A model generated the notes under the pieces. It saw nothing but the letters and a program-made list of their open reading frames with translations. It did no database searches and had not been told where the DNA came from. From Danxiaibacter flavus (lineage in GTDB: Bacteria > Bacteroidota > Bacteroidia > Chitinophagales > Chitinophagaceae), in the NCBI RefSeq assembly GCF_041060425.1, contig NZ_JAULBC010000008.1, forward strand, positions 62,001-126,000: a stretch of 64,000 nucleotides of DNA, written 5' to 3'. Positions 9,342 through 17,144 of the stretch are shown piece by piece. A program made the position numbers and the translations under genes. Positions within the stretch are counted from its first letter, which is position 1. The number at the start of each line of letters is the position of its first letter.

Positions 9342-9381
9342 TCTCGCGCGAGTATACGGCAGGATCAATCGCGCCAGGCAG
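9342..9381. repeat. Degenerate solo REP hairpin
   Basis: It matches the 4476 and 15734 element ends (GCGCGAGTATACGGCAGGAT then CGCGCCAGG) with several substitutions. It sits 5 bp from the stop of the next minus-strand gene (9386) and may serve as a 3' hairpin. Confidence 0.55.
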
Positions 9382-9385
9382 CACT

Positions 9386-9895
9386 TTACGGTACAAACAC
9401 TTCTTTTTCCAGCGTATTGTTCCATCCTTCGGTATAAGATAACGCTCTTTCCTTTGTCAGAATGTATGGATAGAAATAATTTATTGCAACATTCTCATTT
9501 GCGCTTTCGTACAACACCGCCACTGCATCTTTCTTTTCATTAGTAATGGGTTCTATTACCCGCACATCGTAAAATATTGCTCCTGCCACATAGTCGCCTT
9601 TTTTATATCCTTCTGTGAGCGCTTGCTTCAGGCTTTTAATGACGTCATCTGACAATGGTATTTCGTTTCCATCATAGGTGGCGACACTAGCCAACGTTCC
9701 ATCATTTTTGACTGCCATAGCAATGGGAAAAAATTCACCATAATTTTTCAGCAGTGTGTCAATAAAAGGAAATGTCTTATCAATCAATGTATCCTTATAA
9801 CTCATGGTATCATTTGTAATTTTCAATTTTGGCTCATTGATACAGGACAAAACCGTTAGCACTATAAAAGATATTGTCAGAAGAATCGCTCTCAT
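9386..9895 (-). CDS. Putative lipoprotein, unknown function
   Basis: This 169-aa protein has a lipoprotein signal (MRAILLTISFIVLTVLSCIN, lipobox VLSC). The mature domain has a predicted alpha/beta pattern: FPIAMAVKNDGTLASVATYDG, an acidic helix SDDVIKSLKQALTEGYKKGDY, then AGAIFYDVRV and AVAVLYESANENVAINYFYPYIL. This resembles small stand-alone proteins found beside SUKH-type genes, but I cannot name the family. It is a single gene between two REP hairpins. Confidence 0.65.
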   Translation of the reverse strand: MRAILLTISFIVLTVLSCINEPKLKITNDTMSYKDTLIDKTFPFIDTLLKNYGEFFPIAMAVKNDGTLASVATYDGNEIPLSDDVIKSLKQALTEGYKKGDYVAGAIFYDVRVIEPITNEKKDAVAVLYESANENVAINYFYPYILTKERALSYTEGWNNTLEKEVFVP

Positions 9896-9935
9896 AGGAT
9901 TGCCACTAGCTAATAAATAGATTAAAGTCTTCTTT

Positions 9936-9973
9936 TCTGGCGCGAGTGTTCCGCAGGATCGCGCGAGCCGGAA
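9936..9973. repeat. Solo REP hairpin
   Basis: TCTGGCGCGAGTGTTCCGCA followed by GGATCGCGCGAGCCGGA is a single family hairpin whose right half has been altered so that the GCGCGAG arms differ. It ends 6 bp from the restored stop of the STM3941-like gene. Confidence 0.7.
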
Positions 9974-9979
9974 AGGCCA

Positions 9980-10478
9980 TTATGCGTACTCTTTTCCTAA
10001 GTCTTCAAAGCTGAATTTTTCTGCGTATTTTCTCATGTGTGAAAGAATAGTCCCTGTGGATTTATCGAGGCCGGTTAATTCAATTTTTATATCTCGTTCA
10101 TTTTCTTTTTTTCTTACAACCCAAATAAAGGCCTGTTACATTCCGCTGTGTTTTTTCCAATAAATAAAAGTAAGATATGTCCTCCCATGGAATTAAACGC
10201 AAAGGAGAGAATGGCAAGACATTTTTTCTAGTTCTGATGCCTTCGTCGTTAATTATAATTTGAGGCTTTTTGTCAAGTAACTTTATCCACCAAAAGAGGC
10301 AAACAAACAAAAATAGGAGGAATATAATTGCATTAATTCCATTCGGGTTAAAGCGTGTCCAGTCGAACAATTTATTGCCTTCACTGTACGCAAAAATGCT
10401 AACAAGAGCGGTTGTCACCACAACTACAAATAGAGAAAATGATCTACTTGTTCGTACTTCTAATTGTGAATTTGTCAT
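9980..10478 (-). pseudogene. STM3941-like membrane protein, single-base frameshift
   Basis: From the ATG at 10478, two TM segments (FSLFVVVVTTALVSIFAY and INAIIFLLFLFVCLFWWI) are followed by a soluble domain, IIINDEGIRTRKN...LIPWEDISYFYLL. This matches the P-x-I-x-I-D-x-x-G-I...IPWxDI pattern of STM3941-type proteins. The frame stops at 10098 in an A7 run. Removing one base continues ENERDIKIELTGLDKSTGTI...KFSFEDLGKEYA to a stop at 9980, giving about 165 aa. A longer upstream frame (to 10556) is translated REP repeat and is rejected as the start. Real decay and a homopolymer sequencing error are both possible. Confidence 0.7.
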
Positions 10479-10502
10479 ACGCAAATTGTCCGGCAATTTC
10501 TT

Positions 10503-10540
10503 TCTAGCACGAGTGTTCCGCAGGATCACTCGTGCCAGGA
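10503..10540. repeat. Solo REP hairpin between two genes
   Basis: TCTAGCACGAGTGTTCCGCA plus GGATCACTCGTGCCAGGA forms the family hairpin, with a compensated outer stem (CACGAGTG/CACTCGTG). It lies 7 bp after the stop of the map gene (10547) and 25 bp before the start of the next gene, so it could shape the 3' end of the map transcript. Confidence 0.75.
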
Positions 10541-10546
10541 AATACA

Positions 10547-11311
10547 TCAATTCCAAATTTCATTCATCTCAGTCAGTACAATTGGTTTGCCATCTGTAAC
10601 CACAATTGTATGTTCATGCTGAGCCATAAATCCGCCTTTATTTCCAACCATGGTCCAACCGTCGGCAAGTGTGTCAGCATAGGTTGAGGCTGTTGATATA
10701 AAGGTTTCAATGGCAACAACGGAGTTCTTTTTAAATCTTGCCTGGTTATAACGGTCTTTGTAGTTCGCTATGTTACTTGGTTCTTCGTGAAGGCTTCTGC
10801 CTATTCCGTGGCCTGTCAGGTTCTTGATTACTTTGTAACCACGTTTCCTGGCCTCCGTTTCAATAAGATGTCCTATGTCTGAAATGCGGACGCCACCTTT
10901 TATGTTATGGATTGCTTTATGCAAGATCTGTTTTGACGCTTCTACAAGTTTTTGATGTTGGTTAATGTCCTTGCCAAGCACAAATGAACAACCATTGTCA
11001 GACCAAAAGCCATCAAGTTCGGCTGATACATCTATATTAATTAAATCGCCCTCTTTCAGAATTTTGTTGTTTGATGGAATACCGTGGCAAAATTCATTAT
11101 TCACACTTATGCAAGTCCAACCGGGAAAACCATAGGTTAAGTAAGGCGCAGATTTTGCTCCGAAATCCGAAAGGATTTTTGCGCCGTAGTTGTCTAATTG
11201 TTTTGTTGTCATTCCGGGCTGAGCATAGTTTCGCATTTCCTTTAAAGTGCAGGCAACAGCTTCACTTGCTTTTTTCATTCCGATTAGTTCAGACTCTTTT
11301 GTTATTGACAT
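10547..11311 (-). CDS. map: Type I methionine aminopeptidase
   Basis: This 254-aa protein has the pita-bread fold signatures. A histidine occurs in CISVNNEFCHGIP (His about 78), and the metal ligands include Asp in INIDVSAELDGFWSDNGCSF. His in NLTGHGIGRSLHEEP and Glu in VVAIETFIS follow, and a final Glu in GFMAQHEHTIVVT. It removes the initiator methionine from nascent proteins using two metal ions in the cytoplasm. The length is usual for type I enzymes. It lies outside any ribosomal operon, so it is probably a second, accessory copy. A REP hairpin lies directly after its stop. Confidence 0.93.
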   Translation of the reverse strand: MSITKESELIGMKKASEAVACTLKEMRNYAQPGMTTKQLDNYGAKILSDFGAKSAPYLTYGFPGWTCISVNNEFCHGIPSNNKILKEGDLINIDVSAELDGFWSDNGCSFVLGKDINQHQKLVEASKQILHKAIHNIKGGVRISDIGHLIETEARKRGYKVIKNLTGHGIGRSLHEEPSNIANYKDRYNQARFKKNSVVAIETFISTASTYADTLADGWTMVGNKGGFMAQHEHTIVVTDGKPIVLTEMNEIWN

Positions 11312-11415
11312 AGTTGCGTTTGTTTTGTTGTCGGTTATTGGGTTGTTGCCATATGCCGATTGTTAACCTTCGAGCACTGGCGGTGGGCATTGTTGTTAAA
11401 GGTAGATACAAATTC

Positions 11416-11967
11416 TTATGCTGACTCCAAGTTAGTCTGGTATGATGTTTTTACTTCAACATAATATGGAAAAAGCATCGCCATCCCGATGCCATAAAAT
11501 GCTATCCAATGACCGGAAAATCCTCTTGCTTCATTTGCTTTATAGTGATGATATTGTTGTTCTGTCAAAGTTTTTATGACTTGTCCGTGATTTTGCAAGA
11601 CATAATGTCCGTTTTGAATCCCGGGAACTCCCGGCTGTCCAGTAGCAAACAGCGCAGAATTTGCAGTTGCATAAAAGAAGCCAGCAAGGGCAATTATTGT
11701 TAGCCAGGTTGGTGTGTTTTTAAAAACAAGTTTGAAGAAAGCTACGGGGTTGCCTCTCATTAAAATGCCTGATTTTTGAAACTCGTTGAACTCCTCATTT
11801 TTTCTCAGTTTCAGGATTGCCGGTATCCAAACAACAAAGACGCCTATATGCAAAAGCCAAATAAAGGGAACTTTTTCAGTCACGTCAATGTTTGCAATTG
11901 AAAGTACATTTACGATTAGTGCAGAGGTCCAACCAAAGGTTGCGAACCAAAATAAAAAATTTCTCAT
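11416..11967 (-). CDS. Membrane protein, unknown function
   Basis: From the ATG at 11967 (MRNFLFWFATFGWTSAL) the protein is about 183 aa, and five further codons upstream are also open. It has four hydrophobic segments: FWFATFGWTSALIVNVLSI, FIWLLHIGVFVVWIPAIL, WLTIIALAGFFYATANSAL and WIAFYGIGMAMLFPYYV. A soluble loop contains GHYVLQNHGQVIKTLTEQQYHHYKANEARGFSGHW. This loop pattern recurs in small Bacteroidota accessory proteins, but I do not recognise a named family. Confidence 0.65.
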   Translation of the reverse strand: MRNFLFWFATFGWTSALIVNVLSIANIDVTEKVPFIWLLHIGVFVVWIPAILKLRKNEEFNEFQKSGILMRGNPVAFFKLVFKNTPTWLTIIALAGFFYATANSALFATGQPGVPGIQNGHYVLQNHGQVIKTLTEQQYHHYKANEARGFSGHWIAFYGIGMAMLFPYYVEVKTSYQTNLESA

Positions 11968-12064
11968 TTTCCAGGGTATCAATTTAAAATTTATGCTAGC
12001 TGTTTGTATATTGAAGCATTAGCGCACGGCGGCATTCCCCCATTCTAGTATTGTTTGTAATTGT

Positions 12065-12514
12065 CTATTTTTCCTTGTAATATTTTCCTTTCAACTGCTT
12101 GGTCTTAATAATGTCGCAGCCTAAGACAAAAGTTCTATAAGCCGGCCTGTCAGGACCATAGTAGGGAATTTCATCCTGAAAGAAGTCAACTGCTGTATTT
12201 TTAAGAATATTCGCAAGCTCTTCTTTTTCGTATCTGCTCGCAGTGAACCCGATACAATGTGTCCTTGCCCATTTGTCCGCCTTAATTTGACAAAAGGCAT
12301 ATTCGATGATTTCAGATTCAGACTGAAAGTACTTTAGGTTATTCTTTTCGCCACGTTCTGTATAGTACCAAATGAAAAGTCCGCCAAATTTGTCAATGCC
12401 GAAGCCTTCAAAAATTGGGTTTCCATTTATCGAATAGTTGTCAAAGTTGTAGCAGTTCTCTTTCATCCAACTTTCAAGTTCAATTTCTGTTTTCGGCAGG
12501 TTGTTGTCACTCAT
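12065..12514 (-). CDS. Small cytosolic protein, possibly immunity-like
   Basis: This 149-aa protein is acidic and aromatic-rich, with IFEGFGIDKFGGLFIWYYTERGEK and YFQSESEIIEYAFCQIKADKWARTHC. It has no signal or TM segment. Its start overlaps the end of the next gene upstream (12507-12848) by eight bases, so the two are translationally linked. The style resembles stand-alone immunity proteins, as does the neighbouring SUKH and DUF-type content, but I do not recognise the family and no toxin is nearby. Confidence 0.6.
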   Translation of the reverse strand: MSDNNLPKTEIELESWMKENCYNFDNYSINGNPIFEGFGIDKFGGLFIWYYTERGEKNNLKYFQSESEIIEYAFCQIKADKWARTHCIGFTASRYEKEELANILKNTAVDFFQDEIPYYGPDRPAYRTFVLGCDIIKTKQLKGKYYKEK

Positions 12515-12848
12515 TTTGAAGTCGTTTATAAGAATGTGGTCTCAACTCAATCTCACTTTTCAATCGTTCAAATTCCTCGTCGAAGTATAATTTAAAAAAA
12601 TGTTCAGCATCCTGCCAGCTGGGAAGTTTAATTTTTAGCTGTTCTTCCTGGGCTTGACCGTAAACGAAAAACAAGTCCAGGTCCTTATCAACTTCAAGAA
12701 TATATTCGTTTTCTAAATGTCCGACCCAAAATGCTCCGTGTTCCTCGTCCATTTGGATTGTTTCCTTAATAGCAGTCTTTACGTCTTCAAATGTTGCGTT
12801 CTCTATTGAGTCGCCCCAACCTTTTTCTATCCAAAAGTCTGTTGTCAT
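12507..12848 (-). CDS. Small acidic protein, possibly immunity-like
   Basis: This 113-aa cytosolic protein is rich in Glu/Asp and aromatics (TIQMDEEHGAFWVGHLENEYILEVDKDLDLFFVYG). The predicted pattern is helix, several strands, then a long helix DAEHFFKLYFDEEFERLKSEI. It is the first of a two-gene overlapping pair with 12065-12514. Function is not recognised. Confidence 0.6.
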   Translation of the reverse strand: MTTDFWIEKGWGDSIENATFEDVKTAIKETIQMDEEHGAFWVGHLENEYILEVDKDLDLFFVYGQAQEEQLKIKLPSWQDAEHFFKLYFDEEFERLKSEIELRPHSYKRLQNE

Positions 12849-12915
12849 AATTATCTATTGGTTAGTTAAGAGATCTTTTTTTTCAGCTTTTAGCCCGGCA
12901 AATATTGTATCTTTT

Positions 12916-13221
12916 TCTGGCGCGAGTGTTCCGCAGGATCACTCGTGTCTACTAGTTTCAAGCCGATTGTATCGGCGCATGGTTAAAAATGCCAATAATG
13001 AATTTTACGTCTTACAGTTTGAATACTTCTCATAGCGAGATCGAATACTAAATATCTATCTGGCCCTATATAAACTCTTTTGCAGTTTATTTTCAATGCT
13101 AGTTTTAACTTCCGGTGACGGGATGTACAATAGTATTAAACAATAATTCCTCTTATGAACCCCGATGCAATCGGGGTGAATTTAGTAGACACGAGTGATC
13201 CTGCGGAACACTCGCGCCAGA
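12916..13221. mobile_element. BIME/MITE-like element with inverted REP ends, copy B
   Basis: About 306 bp and clearly homologous along its whole length to copy A at 4476-4780, including the interior GGTTAAAAAT segment and the GATGTACAATAGTATTAAAC segment. The ends TCTGGCGCGAGTGTTCCGCA and its complement are perfect here. Neither copy holds a coding frame. It lies in the 380-bp spacer between the 113-aa gene and the 117-aa gene. Confidence 0.85.
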
Positions 13222-13231
13222 CTGCTTGCTC

Positions 13232-13585
13232 TCATATTGTTGGTTTAAAATAATGAAACAACAAGTTGCTTAGAAAAAACAGGCCTACACAAAGGAAAAT
13301 GATAGCCCAAATTTTCATTTTAATAAAAATAAACGAATTCACTGTGTCCAATTTTCTCCTATTGCCATCCTTGTCTTTATAAAAGTCGTCCTTCGTCAGG
13401 TATGTCCAGACAGAGGTGAATAGAAAAGCAATTCCTACAGTTGTGTAAAAGTCTATTTGAGACGAAAGCCTACCTATGTTCCTATCAAGCGTGGCGATAA
13501 GCGCAATCGTAACAAAAAAGCTAATTATAAAATAAAGTACGACAAGAATTCCTTTTCCTTTGTTTAGCCAAAATAGAAGACGCAT
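13232..13585 (-). CDS. Small membrane protein, unknown function
   Basis: This 117-aa protein has three hydrophobic segments: GILVVLYFIISFFVTIALIA, VGIAFLFTSVWTYL and KIWAIIFLCVGLFFLSNLLF. A basic loop lies between the second and third (KDDFYKDKDGNRRKL). No family is recognised. It ends 10 bp from the right end of MITE copy B. Confidence 0.6.
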   Translation of the reverse strand: MRLLFWLNKGKGILVVLYFIISFFVTIALIATLDRNIGRLSSQIDFYTTVGIAFLFTSVWTYLTKDDFYKDKDGNRRKLDTVNSFIFIKMKIWAIIFLCVGLFFLSNLLFHYFKPTI

Positions 13586-13609
13586 AGTTTGAAAAATTGT
13601 TTTATTGTA

Positions 13610-13798
13610 CTAAATCTCTAGTGTAATGGTGTCATTTATTTGAATGGTGCAGATTTCGCCCGATATTGTCAACCTGTAATTAACAGCACCTTTTTTGGAA
13701 GTGTGTTTTACCAGGTAAACTCCATCCTTCAATCGCTCGCAGTGATTCTTGCTGGCGAAGAAAGTCAGAAAAGTAAATAGTAGTAGAGTAATCTTCAT
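13610..13798 (-). CDS. Small exported protein
   Basis: This 62-aa product has a short signal-like head (MKITLLLFTFLTFFASKNHC; the cysteine at residue 20 has no good lipobox). A beta-rich mature part of about 40 residues follows (DGVYLVKHTSKKGAVNYRLT). It is too short for family assignment. It is called because the signal, composition and same-strand placement between two genes fit a real gene. Confidence 0.5.
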   Translation of the reverse strand: MKITLLLFTFLTFFASKNHCERLKDGVYLVKHTSKKGAVNYRLTISGEICTIQINDTITLEI

Positions 13799-13828
13799 TC
13801 TTATATTTTAACAAGTGGGTCACTTGCG

Positions 13829-14155
13829 TTAGATTAAGTCATTCGCGGTTGATGGAGCATGTAAGCAAATCTCCCAATCTTCATAAGCTGGTTTTACTTC
13901 AAAGCTCGGGTCACAATAGGCCCTTAAATAATCAGTTGCTCTCTTTTCTGCGTATTTGGCATTTAGAACCCGTCCATTTTCATCTAGCTGAATCACATTA
14001 GCATAAATAGCAAAGACTTGTTCAATTGCACTCGGTTCGTTGCCATACAAAGAAAGATAGTCTATCCCCTCAAGATTGTAATGTGTTCCACTTGCCATAA
14101 AATAGGCAAACGTTCGAAGCGCTCCGCTGAAGGAATTGCTTAAACAGTTTTTCAT
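13829..14155 (-). CDS. DUF7677-like small protein
   Basis: This 108-aa cytosolic protein begins FSGALRTFAYFMASGTHYNLEGIDYLSLY and ends DYLRAYCDPSFEVKPAYEDWEICLH. From memory this pattern (ALRTFAYFxASGT...PxxEDWE) fits the DUF7677 family, which occurs as solitary genes next to immunity-like proteins. No biochemical role is known to me. Confidence 0.6.
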   Translation of the reverse strand: MKNCLSNSFSGALRTFAYFMASGTHYNLEGIDYLSLYGNEPSAIEQVFAIYANVIQLDENGRVLNAKYAEKRATDYLRAYCDPSFEVKPAYEDWEICLHAPSTANDLI

Positions 14156-14187
14156 GTCAGATTGTAATTGTCTCGAAAGTATAAGAA

Positions 14188-14270
14188 AGCTCCGCCACCT
14201 CAGCCACAGGCGTTAGGGCAAGGATTAAGGTATAAAAAACGCTAAAAAAACACAATCACCCAATTAAAAT
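14188..14270 (+). repeat. 80-bp dispersed repeat, copy 1
   Basis: It begins AGCTCCGCCACCTCAGCCAC and ends CACCCAATTAAAAT. The same direct repeat recurs at 19728-19810 (very similar) and 25151-25238 (diverged). The three copies are about 5.5 kb apart, in the same orientation, and bracket distinct gene blocks. The 200 bp that follow hold no gene. Confidence 0.8.
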
Positions 14271-14506
14271 GACTCCAATCACCGGCAGTTTTTTTCATTT
14301 AAAAACCTTAGACGGCATTCCCTTCTTTTCAATATCTTTCCTCTACATAAAAAGAGGCTATTAGTTTTATCATTAATCACTAAAATAAAACTGCTGATTT
14401 TATTGGTTGTCCTTAACTCCTGATTCGCATTAATAATGAAATTCCGTTTCGTTCCCCCATCCTTCGAAAGGGGTTGGGCTTTTTTATCAAACTAACTTTT
14501 AAACTT

Positions 14507-15676
14507 ATGATCAGTCAAAGAACATTACCCTTTTTATTAATAGCGATTCTGACAGGTTTGTCAGTAAAATCATTTTCACAGGATAAAAACCTGTGCCGGG
14601 GCGAATACTGGACGGAAGACCAGGCGAGCGTGATCATGAAAAAATGGGCTACCGAGTGGAAAACAAAAGCCGATTGGGAGAAACGCGCCGGAGTCATCAG
14701 GCAGGGATTGATCAAAGGCATGAAACTGGACCAGATGCCCAAAGTGGATAATCATTTCAACCCGATCATCCATAGTACGCACAATATGGACGGGTATATC
14801 GTGGAAAACATCGCCATCGAAAGTTTTCCGGGGTTCTATATTACCGGCAACCTTTACCGGCCTGCAAAAGTGGATAAAAGATGTCCGGCAATTCTAAGTC
14901 CACACGGCCATTGGACCGACCGTCGTGTAAGCGCTGACGTACAAACACGGTGCGCCTCCCTGGCCAGGATGGGTGCTGTTGTGTTTGCCTATGATATGGT
15001 TGGCTATACCGATTCAAAACAAGTTGATCATAAAATTCAGATTGCCTTATTATTGCAGACATTTAACAGCAAACGTGTGCTCGATTACCTTGTTACCAGG
15101 CCCGATGTTGATCCTGAAAAAATCGGTATCACCGGGGAATCTGGGGGTGGAACACAAACGATTTTAATTACGGCTCTTGATAACCGGATTAAGGTTTCAG
15201 TGCCTGCAGTTATGGTTTCTGCGTACTTTTTTGGAGGGTGCATCTGCGAAAGCGGGATGCCGGTACATAAAAGTGACCATCACCAAACCAATAATGTTGA
15301 AATTGCTGCTTTGTGCGCTCCACGGCCTATGTTGCTCATCTCTGACGGGGGAGACTGGACTAAAAATGTGCCTAAAATTGAGCTCCCATATATTAATAAG
15401 GTTTATGCCCTTTACAATGCTGAAAGCAAGTTAGAGAATGCTCATTTCCCCGGCGAGCGCCACGGATATGAAGCCAGCAAAAGATTCCCGATGTACAATT
15501 TTTTCGATACCTATCTTGGTTTGGATGCCGGGCGTATTTACAAAAACGGGTTTGATGAAAGCTTTGTAACAATTTTACCTAAGGAAGCCTTGCTGGTTTT
15601 TGATGATCAGCATCCTATGCCCGCCAATGCTTTGCAAGGGGACGAAGCCGTTTTGAAATATCTGAACCTTAAATAA
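14507..15676 (+). CDS. Exported alpha/beta hydrolase (acetyl xylan esterase-like)
   Basis: The start is the ATG at 14507 (MISQRTLPFLLIAILTGLSV), which gives a normal signal peptide. The protein of about 389 aa has an oxyanion-type loop PAILSPHGHWTDRR, the nucleophile elbow GITGESGGGTQ (GxSxG), a distal acid candidate in MLLISDGGDW, and a C-terminal His in PGERHGYE. This is the layout of dienelactone hydrolase/acetyl xylan esterase-like enzymes in Bacteroidota, several of which act on plant polysaccharide decorations. The substrate is not deducible. It is the only plus-strand gene of region 1 apart from the RAYT. Confidence 0.85.
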   Translation: MISQRTLPFLLIAILTGLSVKSFSQDKNLCRGEYWTEDQASVIMKKWATEWKTKADWEKRAGVIRQGLIKGMKLDQMPKVDNHFNPIIHSTHNMDGYIVENIAIESFPGFYITGNLYRPAKVDKRCPAILSPHGHWTDRRVSADVQTRCASLARMGAVVFAYDMVGYTDSKQVDHKIQIALLLQTFNSKRVLDYLVTRPDVDPEKIGITGESGGGTQTILITALDNRIKVSVPAVMVSAYFFGGCICESGMPVHKSDHHQTNNVEIAALCAPRPMLLISDGGDWTKNVPKIELPYINKVYALYNAESKLENAHFPGERHGYEASKRFPMYNFFDTYLGLDAGRIYKNGFDESFVTILPKEALLVFDDQHPMPANALQGDEAVLKYLNLK

Positions 15677-15886
15677 TGGCAGTTTTAAAATGACCAAACC
15701 ATTGCGTTTATAAAAATGTGAACGACTAACAAATCTGGCGCGAGTGTTCCGCCGGATCACTCGTGTCTACTAATTTCGAGCCGATTGTATCGGCGTATGT
15801 TTGAAAATATCAATAGTTTTTAGCTCTTGCAATTGGAATACTTACATCAGTGAGCTCGCACCATGAAATCATGCCTGTTAGCAAAC

Positions 15887-15943
15887 TCTCTCATTTCCGC
15901 AGGATCACTCATGTCTATCAATTTCGAGCCGATTGTATCGGCG
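15887..15943. repeat. Second, degenerate REP plus palindrome inside the left end
   Basis: TCTCATTTCCGCAGGATCAC plus a GCCGATTGTATCGGC palindrome repeats the left-end structure about 150 bp downstream of the true end, upstream of the RAYT start at 16022. The left end is therefore itself duplicated. Confidence 0.65.
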
Positions 15944-16021
15944 GTTTTAATAATCCAACACACGTCATCTATTCAACAATAAAAAAGGCATACTTTAGCG
16001 CGAAACACAACCCCAAACCTT

Positions 16022-16567
16022 ATGTCTTCAAAATTCAAAGTGGGCGAAGATGCTATTCCGCATTTTGTAACATTTACAGTCGTCGGCTGGATTGATGTAT
16101 TCAGTCGTGAATGTTACAAACAAATCATAACAGACAGTTTAAAATACTGCCAACAGAACAAAGGACTGATTTTGCATGCGTGGGTAATCATGACAAATCA
16201 TGTTCATTTAATTATGAGCAGTAATGCAACTAAGATTGAGTTCCTGGTTCGTGATATTAAGAAGTTCACCAGCAAACAAATTATCAAAGCCATTGAAAAC
16301 AATCCGGAAGAAAGCCGTAAAGAATGGATGTTAAATTTGTTTGGCTATGCGGGTAAAGGTAATAGTCATAATAAAGACTTTCAATTCTGGAGACATGACT
16401 ATCATCCGATAGAACTAAACACAAGCGAAAAATTTTCGCAAAGACTAAATTACCTGCACAACAATCCGGTTAGATCGGGCCTGGTTTGGGAGCCATGGGA
16501 ATATAAATATAGTAGCGCAACGGATTATTGCAGTAACGGTCGTGGATTGTTGAAAATTGACGGTTAA
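16022..16567 (+). CDS. REP-associated tyrosine transposase (RAYT, IS200/IS605-like Y1)
   Basis: This 181-aa protein has the HUH motif in WVIMTNHVHLIMS (His60, His62). The candidate catalytic tyrosine lies in LNYLHNNPVRSGLV (Tyr144), as in the Y1_Tnp/RAYT family, where Y-[IL]-H-x-N-P is highly conserved. It has an added basic middle segment and an FWRHDYHPI element. Such enzymes nick and rejoin single-stranded DNA at REP hairpins. The gene is flanked by inverted REP hairpins with GTAG feet, the arrangement known for domesticated RAYTs. The frame is intact. Copies of its last codons are repeated downstream. Confidence 0.9.
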   Translation: MSSKFKVGEDAIPHFVTFTVVGWIDVFSRECYKQIITDSLKYCQQNKGLILHAWVIMTNHVHLIMSSNATKIEFLVRDIKKFTSKQIIKAIENNPEESRKEWMLNLFGYAGKGNSHNKDFQFWRHDYHPIELNTSEKFSQRLNYLHNNPVRSGLVWEPWEYKYSSATDYCSNGRGLLKIDG

Positions 16568-16703
16568 TCGTATTAAATCGCCGATGCAGTTGACAACAAA
16601 TACAACTACTGCCGTGAATTAAGTGTTTTGTCGCATTGAAACGCCGATACAATCGGCTCGAAATTAGTAGACACGAGTGATCCTGCGGAACACTCGCGCC
16701 AGA

Positions 16704-17125
16704 AGTGAAGTCATGGGAATATAAATATAGTAGCGCAACGGATTATTGCAGTAACGGTCGTGGATTGTTGAAAATTGACGGTTAATCGTATTAAATCGCC
16801 GATGCAGTTGACAAAAAATACGATTGCTGCCGTAAATTAAGTGTTTTGTCGCATTGAAACGCCGATACAATCGGCTCGAAATTAGTAGACACGAGTGATC
16901 CTGCGGAACACTCGCGCCAGAAGTGTGTAACGGTCGTGGATTGTTGAAAATTGACGGTTAATCGTATTAAATCGCCGATACAATTGACAACAAATACGAC
17001 TACTGCCGTGAATTAAGTGTTTGTCGCATTGAAACGCCGATACAATCGGCTCGAAATTAGTAGACACGAGGATCCTGCGGAACACTCGCGCCAGACTGAT
17101 ATCCTGTGGGACACTCGCGCCGGAC
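16704..17125 (+). repeat. Tandem copies of the RAYT gene 3' end plus REP end
   Basis: The segment from the last RAYT codons through the right REP end is repeated twice more, ending at 16921 and 17095. The second copy starts near 16711 (CATGGGAATATAAATATAGT) and the third, shorter, near 16926 (GTAACGGTCGTGGATTGTTG). A fourth, degenerate REP end follows (17100-17125, CCTGTGGGACACTCGCGCC). All keep the same orientation. No complete gene is present in the block. Confidence 0.85.
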
Positions 17126-17144
17126 CGACTTAGTTGCGTTTCGT

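Larger units (their letters stand above)
15734..16703. mobile_element. Full RAYT element with inverted REP ends
   Basis: The left end TCTGGCGCGAGTGTTCCGCC (15734) and right end CACTCGCGCCAGA (to 16703) are inverted copies of the REP hairpin. Each is accompanied inside by the GCCGAT(TGT/ACA)ATCGGC palindrome. The 970-bp interval holds one gene, a REP-associated tyrosine transposase. The same ends bound the 305-bp copies A and B, so this is read as the autonomous (or parental) form and those as gene-less derivatives. Confidence 0.8.

Noticed and set aside
10479..10556. N-terminal extension of the STM3941-like gene
   Set aside because: Its residues are translated from the REP hairpin; the ATG at 10478 gives the normal start.
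16470..17085. Several 60-70 codon minus-strand frames around the RAYT
   Set aside because: They are near-identical translations of the tandem repeat and are antisense to the RAYT end.
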